A stretch of 64,000 nucleotides of DNA from Epiperipatus broadwayi (taxonomy: Eukaryota > Onychophora > Udeonychophora > Euonychophora > Peripatidae): NCBI GenBank assembly GCA_028023455.1, contig JAQFVV010012422.1, positions 7,189,710 through 7,253,709 of the forward strand, written 5' to 3'. The notes beneath the pieces are model-generated. The model saw only the letters and a program-made list of their open reading frames with translations. It ran no database searches and was not told where the DNA came from. Shown here piece after piece: positions 24,794 through 34,383 of the stretch (positions are counted from its first letter, which is position 1; each line of letters begins with the position of its first letter). Made by a program: the position numbers and the translations under genes.

Positions 24794-26483
24794 TAGATGA
24801 AACCATAGTTGTGGAAGAATTTTAATAAGTTGTTTTTTTTTTGGCTCATATTTTAATGTTATATGATTTTCTATTTTATTTTATTTGCACAAATTAATAC
24901 ATTTGTATAAGCCGTATCTATTGTAAAATATAAAACTAATATATGTTTAAATTATGACTTTATTTTTTGCACTCTAAATATATATTATAACTCTGCTTAC
25001 CAAAACAAGAGATATTGTTACATGTGTTTACATGAATAGTAGTTGAGCCTAAAAGGACTACGACCATACTATACAACTTGCTAGCTACACTAAAACACTT
25101 AGGAAAACATCTGAACAATATACAAATTTAAGAACAAATGCATTTAAGTAAGAAATATTTACAAAAGTAAATAAATATAATAAGGCAACATAAATCTTGT
25201 TTAATCAGTCCCCAGTTAGTTACTAATAGTTCATCAACTCCCAAAAGATCCCTAAAAATTCTTTACTTAAACAACTTCTGCAGCTCACCCCATTGTCCTA
25301 CATGTTTTAGAGTGGTGGTAAAGTTCAGACTAAGTTCCTTGGATTGAGTTCAGTATCTGGCATTTTTTGTCTACTCAAACTTCTTATAAATTCCAAGCAA
25401 TAAAGCCATTTGATAATTTATTTAATTGACCCCATGGGTAACTCTACCATTAATGATCAATGTAAGACAAATAATTAGTATTGGAACTAAAATGGAACAC
25501 TAGGTGATATAAAGAGCATTATCACCTGAAGGTGACTGATTCATGCAAAACACATCATGAAAATAAAAAATAAAAAAATAGTTATATATCACATAACCCC
25601 ACTTCTTTTTTTAAGCTTGTAAAATATGAACGAAGAGCTTTTCTAATTGTTCAACAAGGTTTGTGATAAATGCTTAGTAAGAGAAAGCATTTAAAATATC
25701 TCTATCTGAATCCTCCCACCTGACCAATGGTTTCATGTTTTTGACACTCTTCAGTGAGGTGCTAGGATAGTTTCAGACACTAGATCTAAAAATATCAACC
25801 CAAAGCCAACATTTAGCTAAGAGTTAACCATTGAGTAGAAATTCTCAAATTTTCAGATACTTAAATGCCTTCAAACCCAGCTATCTAACTCAAATAGCTA
25901 TATGGGGCTGAGAGATCATCAGCCAAACCATATATTGGTAGTCTTAGCAATATAACATCACTTAAGACTTAAAGCAAAGACTATACATAGTCAATAAAAA
26001 TAGTTATAAATCACATGACCTCACTTCTTTTTTTAAATACAAATTAGTTTGCGTATATATTATAATCCATTGTAAATAAGGCAATTACTCAGCATTTAAA
26101 TTGCAGTCCATATTTAAATAAGCTTTAAAAAACCTCCATTTTTTATTATACCATTTTTTCTTCTCTCTTAATAACCCATTCACAATTGCTAAAGTTTTGA
26201 CTTTTATCTCATTTTTACTTTGTTAATTAAAAAAAAAAAAGAAAACAAGTAAATAGTTCTAATTTTTAAAAATGTCAGTTGAGAGATAAAGTATTTAGAA
26301 AATAGCAATTTATATTCGTTTCGTCATTCTTTAAATGGCTTAACATGTTTGAAGCTGTTATTTTGAAAAGATTGACAGAAAATAATCTATTTAAAAATTT
26401 GTTCAAGAGACAATGTAAAAATAAAACTAGAAGATTATCTGTAAGATAAAAAAAAATAATAGAATGCTTCATTATTTGGGAGA
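24794..26483. other. Intergenic with second SINE-like repeat, copy b
   Basis: At 25335-25425 the block order CTTGGATTGAGTTCAGTATC, CTACTCAAACTTCTTATAAA, CAATAAAGCCAT matches the repeat at 10131-10245. A diverged direct repeat (TATCACATAACCCCACTTCT at 25588 and ATCACATGACCTCACTTCTT at 26010) brackets about 420 bp. There is no gene. Confidence 0.4.
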
Positions 26484-26509
26484 TCACGTGATTAAGTGTA
26501 GATTGTCTG

Positions 26510-26832
26510 CATATAGATTTGGGCTCTCCATCATCAGATTTTCAATTGCATGGATGACTGAACAGTTGGAGTTTGGAGTGGATCGAAGCCTGTCCATTAA
26601 AGTATGAGGGTTTGCTATATTAATATAAATTGAGTACTGATTATATATATATGTATGGGAGATGATAATCTGGACCAATTAATGAATGATGGTTCAGCAC
26701 AAAATACGTGTATTGGTCATTATTTATCTTTTCTACATGTGTGTGGTTATGTGTGTCAGTGATATGAGATAGTGTGGATAGTTGAAGGGTGCTTGAAAGT
26801 CTGTGTTCAAATCCCCTATATTTACAATTAAG
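26510..26832 (-). repeat. R1 dispersed repeat, single reverse copy
   Basis: The copy includes CCTGTCCATTAAAGTATGAG, GGGAGATGATAATCTGGACC, ATGGTTCAGCACAAAATACG, GTGTGTGGTTATGTGTGTCA and AGTCTGTGTTCAAATCCCC in order. It is collinear with 21265-21556 but has no facing left arm. Confidence 0.65.
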
Positions 26833-27003
26833 CTCCAGGTATATCAAGAATGGCTGTATTTCAAATCTTGCATATAGAAAAGATAAACAGAAATACAGAT
26901 ATAAGCTATATTATTGTTTATCTTTGGTTTTGTTTAATACAGTAATACAATTTAAATATTAAAATTTCCTTCCACGTCTTCTTACTTGCATTGCTGAATT
27001 ATA

Positions 27004-27199
27004 TATATTATAATATACCATATACTCCATAATTTATAGCACTTTTAACATATGATCTATTTTATCTCCTCTTGCTTACAGTTTCAACTTTGATGATGAC
27101 TGCTGGAAAGTTGAAACTGTAAGAAAGAAGAAATAAAATAAATCATATGTTAAAAGTGAATTGTGAAGTGTAAATTATGAAGTATGTGGTATATTATAG
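27004..27199. repeat. Compact fold-back hairpin, about 90-bp arms
   Basis: The left arm 27004-27090 and right arm 27106-27199 are near-perfect inverted copies, for example CTTACAGTTTCAACTTT against AAAGTTGAAACTGTAAG, and CACTTTTAACATATGAT against ATCATATGTTAAAAGTG. The loop is only about 15 bp (GATGATGACTGCTGG). It is a likely MITE and, if transcribed, a stable double-stranded RNA. Confidence 0.75.
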
Positions 27200-28764
27200 T
27201 ATATTAATTTAAATATAACTGGTCAAAGAATGAATTAAGTTGACAAAAGACCAACTGTTCCATATAAAATGTTTGAACATGGAGAGAATAATTAACAAAC
27301 TATTAAATTACATAAATTTGTGTATAAGTTTAGAATAAGTATAAATGGGATTTAATTTATTAAATTATGACTACTCTGAGCGAGATGATAGGAAGCATAA
27401 ATTCAAGGAAGCATTGGTTTATTGGTAATATCTCCCATGCTATAAACAAAAAAGATTTCTGTGTTCCCTTGTCAAAAACATAGAATATGTAAATAGAGAA
27501 TTTGCATGATATGCAAATGATGAACATTATGATTCTGATTGTTAGCATCGAAAGCATGCTCAGCAAATTACAACAATAATAAAACTGTGTTATATTTTTT
27601 TGGTTAATTATTCAAAACATTTATGAATATAAATGAGCACAAGAAAAGAGAAATAATATTTTTTCAAATTATAAATTATATATAGGACTGAATTCAAATT
27701 ATTGAGCTAGACCTCTACTGGTGAGTAGTGGAACTATCTTCAAATGTCCAGACTAACACCCATGAATATTTCCTGTTGTTTTATAGAAAATGTGACTCAT
27801 TAAAGAATAAATACTGCTTCATATATAAACAATTTTATTTGTTTTTTCCTCTATGCTTACCTTTCTCTCCACTTTTGGATCATACTATTTTCAGTAATTT
27901 CTAATGATGTAGGAACCAGTTATTATCAAATTTGCATGTAAATTGCCATTCTGCACTGATTAGTAGACTTACAGGTTTGCACCTTTTTTCTACCCTTTAA
28001 ATTATACTAGCTGCTCTGATTCTAATCTTATCTATTTTTTGCACATACCCAAAGTTTTCAACATTGGTAATTGTAAAGATGGCAGCTGATTGGAAAATTG
28101 TTCATTATATTAGAGCATCAGTCAGTCCAAACCATAGAGAGTTGCTGCAGAACTGAAATTTGGACAAAACTTTTGCCCAACAAATGTTTAAACAATCCTA
28201 TTTAAAAATCTTCCATCCACTTTCAACCACAAAAGTAGAATCATCGAGAAAGTGTTGCATATCACAAAACCTGGTAAGATAACTATGTTTCTTACTTATT
28301 CATATATGTAATAGAAATAGTCATAATAACAAGATTGGCAAAAGAGATAGGCAATAGTTAGTGATGATGATCATAACAAAAAATGTGCCACCTCTGCTTG
28401 ATATGACTTCCTAAAGACTGACCAGGGGTGCAGTATATGTAGCTAAAATGTCATAAAAGTTTAAGATTGATATTGCTGGTCTTACTAGACTTTTGCATAT
28501 AAAGGAGGTTTAATTAACCATCCAGATGGCTACAAGTATAAAAAAATTACATGTGTTACAATAGCTGTGAATTGTAGCTTGGTATCTATATAAAGAATGT
28601 GTCAGTGAAAAATTAATTATATTATAAATTGATGGCCACTTTGATACATGTGTTCACTTTTTTTCAATGTTTACAAAGTTCCAGGAGAAGAAAGCTTTTA
28701 GTTATTACACAGTATTATTGTATTAGTATCAATAGAGGAATGTTTTTTGACTTGGAGTATTTGA
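27200..28764. other. AT-rich intergenic sequence
   Basis: No coding frame or repeat is recognised. Confidence 0.5.
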
Positions 28765-29088
28765 ACCACATGTCACTATCAAGAGAAATGTAAGTTCAAT
28801 GGTATTGGTTATAGTACTATTGACTCTGAATGTGAAGGCTCTATTATTAATAATTCATTTCACTGCATTTATACAAAACCAATGATATTTTATGAAGGGT
28901 ATTATCATTATGAATCAAAATGTAAGAGAATTTGCTACACATTAACAGACATGGGCTGTTGGACATGGTGGAGATTAGAACACCCCAAAGTTAAAATAAT
29001 AATAACATTACAAAATAAATCCAATTTCAAACATATTAGTATGAAATTGGAGTTTTATTTTTTAGCACAATTATGCCATCTAGTGTAA
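28765..29088 (+). other. Cys-rich open frame, unassigned
   Basis: The frame is open for 107 codons from just after a TGA at 28762-28764 to the stop at 29086. The first ATG is at 28882. It holds eight Cys, with spacing reminiscent of a small disulfide-rich module: CHYQEKC, then SEC, FHC, SKCKRIC and DMGCWTWW. Composition is less biased than in other frames of this region. I do not recognise a family, no clear splice sites flank it, and no neighbour supports a gene. It may be an isolated exon, an old coding remnant or chance. The last third (KIIITLQNKSNF on) is low complexity and overlaps a short hairpin at 29007-29060. Confidence 0.2.
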
Positions 29089-29089
29089 A

Positions 29090-30799
29090 CTTTGGTCATG
29101 TCACCACAGAAAAGAGATTTATTAAGCATTACTATCTGCCATCTATTGATTGCCGAAGCTTACATTAGGTGAAAATTTGCTGCTTAACATTATTATGTAT
29201 GTATTAAGTGAATAAGATCATGTGATGAAATTTGAGTTTTATTTTTGAAAGTCACTTGCAACTAATTATAATATTTTAGTTGCTGTAAAACACCAGGATA
29301 TATTTTTAGGCTTAGGAATTGCTTAAAGAGTGTACTGTGATTGCATTATTGATAATTTAGCCTTTAAAAAAAAAACATGACATTTCTGTTAAAGGAGAGT
29401 TTTAAATATAGAAGTTCAGCAGCTATTGAAATTTTTTTATTATGATTGGTCAATTAAAACTGTATATATATATATAAAGATACATTCAATTGCAGATTTG
29501 GGATATTTAAAAAAAAAATTAAAGTGCTGAAAGTAACAATTAGACTTAATATATATATATTCTATTAAATTAATATATAACACTTTTTCATATAATAATA
29601 ATGATGACTTGAACATATAAGAGTAGATCTTGATATTTTGAATAGTAATATCAGAATGCAGATGATTGTTTTACAATTTAGATTTGGAAAAGATAATCTA
29701 GATCATGGATGACAAACTATGATTCATGAGCCAACTATGGCTTTTTGATCCCATTCTCATAGCTCCTTTTATTAGGATAAACACAAACACATTTTTTATT
29801 TCCTCTTGTAATTTGTAAATAAATATTTTGATAGCTTTAGAAGAGGAAAAATGTGCATTACATCAGCTGTTTCTTGAATTCGATCTTTTATAGAATAGTA
29901 TTTATTGTATATGGTGAATATTTAAATATTAGAAATTCGTGAATAAATCAAACTCATTTTTTATTTGTTTACTTTTTTAGAGAATTTTTATTTTTTTTAG
30001 AATGCATACAGATTCTATTACTAAAATAAATGTTCATATATATCCACTGCCATTCACAATTTCTGTATTTTTCATGAATATATTTTTCAGCTCTTTCCTT
30101 GTGGCTCCCTATTACAGAGTGGAGAGGGGAATTATCTCTTTTCTTGTGGCTATTTAAGGGGGGGGGGGTTAAACAGAATGGCTCTTTGTATTAAAAAATC
30201 TGCCAAGCCCTGTTCTAGATGAAGTTAAATCTCAAAAAGTAGAATACATTAACATCCAAGAGCAATTCACTTCATCCTACTGTAGCGGTATCTACTGTAA
30301 ACCTGAAGAAGTAATAAACACCAGTTATATAAGACCATATTATATTGTTGTTGTCAATACGTTAACTTGGGAAAGTTATTAATTTTTTTAGGAATATATG
30401 AACCCATGAAGTTGATTGCCTGATTTTTGTAGAATATTATCATTATCCACAGCTGCAAAAATACTTTTCAACTTCATTGCAGTTTTTTTTTTCAAATTTA
30501 GATATGGTTTTGATTGTTATGTAATACAAGAAAATACTGAAACCCAAAATAGGTCTTATATTTACATATATAACAATTTGTTAAAAATACTTGACTCATT
30601 CAATGGTAGTTCTTGGACTATCTGGTGATTGTCCTAGAGGCTTATTAATAGTATACAACTTCTTTTTGAAGGTATGGGAGAAAGGTCTGGAAAATTTTAC
30701 CAGTGTTAATTTTAGTTCTAACTTTGTTTACAATTTCTACAATAGTGGTATTTAATATTTAAACACATGTAAAGTATTTATATTTTAATCTAGATGTAA
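29090..30799. other. AT-rich intergenic sequence
   Basis: (TA)n tracts lie near 29463 and 29554, and a G-run at 30160-30169. No gene is recognised. Confidence 0.5.
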
Positions 30800-30953
30800 T
30801 TAGAGGGTTTGAACCCAGACTTTCAAGATCCCTTCAGTCATTCACTACATCTTATACAACTAATACACATGACCACATACATGGAAAAAAGATAAATGAT
30901 CTTGAATATACATATTTTGTGCTGAGCCAGCACTCATCAGTTGGTCCGGATCA

Positions 30954-31002
<49 letters not shown>

Positions 31003-31077
31003 ATCAAGGCTTCAATCTTGTCCATGGATGGCTTAAGAAAGAGCAGAAAAGATAAAAGCCTGTCCATTAACATTTAA
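30800..31077 (+). repeat. R1 dispersed repeat with CT/CA/TA microsatellite
   Basis: This forward R1 copy starts GAGGGTTTGAACCCAGACTT and contains TTTTGTGCTGAGCCAGCACT and CATCAGTTGGTCCGGATCA. A compound (CT)n(CA)n(TA)n tract occupies about 30956-31001. The copy ends at CCTGTCCATTAACATTTAAG, directly abutting the decayed RTE copy. Confidence 0.65.
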
Positions 31078-31663
31078 GATTGTAATGTTCTTAATAGATT
31101 AACCACAGGAAACAATTATTAATTAGTGAAATATAAGATGTGTTAGTGCAAAATTAGAATCAAAAACTACTAAGAAAGACAGTGCTAGCTGTTGATATTC
31201 CTAATCTTCAGAAATATTTCAAGGAATTTAAGTTAGACCTTGCAAGGTGTTTTAATATACTAACAGACTTTGAAGTTGGTTCAAACTTGATTATAATCAA
31301 TAAGAAGATAAACTGATACAATATTAAAAATGGCATGAAATATAGTTCTTACAAAATATCATCAAAGTATAAAACAACATCTTAGGAATAAAAAAAATGA
31401 TCTGCAATAATGAGAAAGTTGGAACTACTACTACAAAGAGAAATGATATCATAAAATCTGTATATAAAGAATTACATAGTGATAAAGAACAAGAAAGAAA
31501 ATAGTCCCTAAAGTTATTACATCATTTGAATTGTCCAGAATTTTAGATGAAGAAGTGAGATTTGCAATTAAATCTATGACATGTTGGAATTATATTATTG
31601 ATATTTTAAAAAAAGTATGTGAAAAAGTAGAACTTTTTTGGCAAAGTTATATACCATGTGTAT
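31078..31663 (+). pseudogene. Decayed RTE LINE, 5' part
   Basis: The sequence aligns with 6957-7760 of the intact element, starting TTGTAATGTTCTTAATAGAT and running through GTTGATATTCCTAATCTTCA to ILDEEVRFAIKSM and IIDILKKVCEKVE. It begins inside the endonuclease/RT linker, so it is 5'-truncated. About 220 bp matching 7220-7445 are deleted and several stops and indels break the frame. The copy is cut at 31663 by the LTR retrotransposon and resumes at 38757. Confidence 0.85.
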
Positions 31664-32307
31664 TGAAACAGATATACTGTTCCTCATATAAATATTCAAT
31701 AACCCCCCCCCATTCAAAAATGTCTAGCGTGACTCAGTCTAATTGGGAACGCAATAAAGCTGTGATTTGTTTAAAAAAATCATATTTTTAATTTTGTGAT
31801 TGATGGATTTGAATAAAATGTTATGTCATCTTATTTTTTTTTATCTGTCTCAATAAAAAAAAAAAGAAATTAATTATCCAATCATTAAAAAGAAAAAAAA
31901 AAGATACTTGGGTTAAACTGAGGCAGTATTCAAATTAGGCACGTCGTCGGAAGAAAAGAACTTTTTTTTTCTCTCGTCTTACACAGAGAGGCAGAACATA
32001 TTAAATTTTTTTTTAAAAAAAAAAGTGTATTACTTAATTCTTTTGACACATTAAAATATAGCTTTAACAAAACGTGAAAATGGAAAAAGAAAGCTTTGCT
32101 AGAGGAATTATAATGACAATGGGGTAAATTAGCGGCTTCACTCTCTCCACGCTGTGCCATGACTTTCCATAGATGAAATAACCCGCCTTCTTTTGAGTAA
32201 ACTAGACTGCAAAACTGGAAGGTAATTATGTTATAGGAATGTTTAGACATCTTTATCATAAATTATAAATTGACATCATGAAATATCTACATAAAAATTA
32301 TTTTTAT

Positions 32308-32592
32308 AAAATATTAAAACATTTTTATCATATGTTATGAAGTGAAGTTATGAAACGGTTGCATACGTTTTGTTTAATAAAATATTAAGACATCTTTATC
32401 ATACGTTATAAAGTGAAGTTATGAAATAATTACATAGAATTTGTTTTATAAAATATTAAAACATCTTTATCATACGTTATAAAGTGAAGTTATGAAATAA
32501 TTACGTAGAATTTATTTTGTAAAATATTAGAACATGTTTATCATACGTTATAAAATGAAGTTATGAAATAGTTATACGCAAATTTATTTATA
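32308..32592 (+). repeat. LTR minisatellite A, 71-bp unit x 4
   Basis: Units start at 32308, 32379, 32450 and 32521, each with AAAATATTA, ATCATACGTTATAAAGTGAA and GTTATGAAAT. The 3' LTR carries the same array from about 37066. Confidence 0.9.
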
Positions 32593-32626
32593 AAAATATT
32601 TGAACGTATTTACTATATGGATTAGA

Positions 32627-33110
32627 AATGCTTTAATTGCATATTACTTCTATCTGGGTAATGTAACAGAGCTTATGTGTATGAATATACTTTTATATTT
32701 GACTAAATTAGAAATGCTTCAATTACTAAATGATAAATGCTCCACAAGCCAAACAGAGTTTATGTATATGAATATACTTTTATATTTGACTAAATTAGAA
32801 ATGCTTTAATTACTAAATGATAAATGCTCCACAAGCCAAACAGAGTTTATGTGTATGAATATACTTTTATATTTGACTAAATTAGAAATGCTTCAATTAC
32901 TAAATGATAAATGCTCCACAAGCCAAACAGAGTTTATGTGTATGAATATACTTTTATATTTGACTAAATTAGAAATGCTTTAATTACTAAATGATAAATG
33001 CTCCACAAGCCAAACAGAATTTATGTATATGAATATACTTTTATATTTGACTAAATTATAAATGCTTCAATTACCAAATGATAAATGCTCCACAAACCAA
33101 GAATTGCTGA
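32627..33110 (+). repeat. LTR minisatellite B, 86/87-bp unit x 5.5
   Basis: Units start at 32627, 32713, 32800, 32887, 32974 and 33061 (partial). They share AATGATAAATGCTCCACAAG and CCAAACAGAGTTTATG, and alternate CTTCAATTAC with CTTTAATTAC. The 3' LTR has the same number of units, from 37385. Confidence 0.92.
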
Positions 33111-33191
33111 GTTTAAATGTTTACCAATCAATAATAATTCATAAAATAATGAAATGCTGTATAAATCATAAATGCTTGACTGCTTCTAAGG

Positions 33192-33545
33192 TTCTTCTCT
33201 TAAATGAATTCAAAATGAACTATTGTTGAATTAGAATATTTCCAAGCTTCTTCTCATAAATGAATTCAAAATGAACTATTGTTGAATTAGAATATTTCCA
33301 AGCTTCTTCTCATAAATGAATTCAAAATGAACTATTGTTGAATTAGAATATTTCCAAGCTTCTTCTCATAAATGAATTCAAAATGAACTATTGTTGAATT
33401 AGAATATTTCCAAGCTTCTTCTCATAAATGAATTCAAAATGAACTATTGTTGAATTAGAATATTTCCAAGCTTCTTCTCATAAAGGAATTCAAAAATGAA
33501 CTATTGTTGAATTAGACTGTTTCCAAACGTCTTCTCATAAATGAA
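33192..33545 (+). repeat. LTR minisatellite C, 56-bp unit x 6
   Basis: Units start at 33192, 33248, 33304, 33360, 33416 and 33472, with a degenerate end unit from 33529. Each holds TTCTTCTCATAAATGAATTC and TGAACTATTGTTGAATTAG. The 3' LTR has only five (37950, 38006, 38062, 38118, 38174), which accounts for the 55-bp length difference between the LTRs. Confidence 0.92.
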
Positions 33546-34053
33546 CTTGTAAATGAACTATTGATAAAAAAAAGAACTGCTTCTAGCTCTTTCATAAGTA
33601 AAATGAAGATGAGTTATCATGTGGATAGAAATGAACTTCGTTAGAAATTGCAAATTAATTGTTATTTAATAAATTTTTTTTTGTTACTAAAAATTAAATT
33701 GGTTATCCAGTTGTCCAATTCTGTTTTGTTTTATTGCATCACTCATCAGTTATAGCACTTGTTCATGAGAATCTCATGCTTTCTGAGCTACGTCTGACAT
33801 AACTAGACCTAGGCAAGTCAGGTTGTAGTGAGACGGAACTCTAATGGCGCTTTTTGGGAAACCAAACATAGAAATATTTAGATGTTTCCAGTCTCTATGG
33901 TACTACATCCTCTGATGAGCAGGAAATATTGTTGTAGGAGGCATTAACATCTGCATTAGGAATGTCAATTGATAGTTCCTTCCTACAGCATGCTCATCAG
34001 AAAATTGTTACAACTGACGTAATAAAAGGGTTGTATGGGGGTCCAGTTACATT

Positions 34054-34071
34054 TGGCGCCCAACATGGGGC
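34054..34071 (+). promoter_or_regulatory. Primer binding site, tRNA-Lys type
   Basis: TGGCGCCCAACATGGGGC lies 2 bp after the 5' LTR. It is complementary to the 3' end of a lysine tRNA and matches the known TGGCGCCCAACGTGGGGC type with one difference. It would prime minus-strand synthesis. Confidence 0.85.
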
Positions 34072-34383
34072 CTTATCTGGCTAGCCTACTCATAGGCCGG
34101 TTAATTTGCCACCCTACTGTGAGGTCCGATCTAGCTAGCCTACTCATAGGCATAAGCAGATCACGATTCTGTGATATGAACAGTGCATATGATGTAGTGA
34201 TGTAATTTGTTCAGGAAGGATGGAAAAATAAAAGTTTAAAAGAAAAACAACACAAAAATGAATGGCATAAAGAATGAAACAGGCATTTCAAAGAAGATGG
34301 AGTAAAGTCATGGTGTGGATGGAGAGAGAAGCTTAATAAAGTTGAAATAAAAAAAAATACCACTAAACTAGAATAAAATATTG
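34072..34383 (+). other. Leader region of the LTR element
   Basis: The untranslated leader carries CTAGCCTACTCATAGG twice (from 34081 and 34134), a 16-bp direct repeat that could form part of a packaging or dimerisation structure. That role is inferred only from position. Confidence 0.5.

Larger units (their letters stand above)
31664..34051 (+). repeat. 5' LTR (2388 bp)
   Basis: The LTR is unusually long. In order it holds a C-run near 31702, an A/T-rich section, three minisatellites (71, 87 and 56 bp), a unique section (33720-33905), an inverted repeat CTGATGAGCA / TGCTCATCAG at 33912-33921 and 33991-34000, and AATAAA at 34021-34026, about 25 bp before the end, a plausible poly(A) signal. 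A 109-codon minus-strand frame at 31930-32259 is only partly preserved in the other LTR and is not called. Confidence 0.92.

Noticed and set aside
31930-32259. 109-codon minus-strand frame in the 5' LTR, with an 81-codon version in the 3' LTR
   Set aside because: The frame length changes because of homopolymer differences between the LTRs, there is no recognised domain, and it sits in presumed U3 sequence. It was not called as a gene, though conservation in other copies could change that.
32627-33545. CRISPR-like appearance of regular repeats
   Set aside because: The units are contiguous tandem repeats without unique spacers, lie inside LTRs and are in a eukaryotic context. They are minisatellites.
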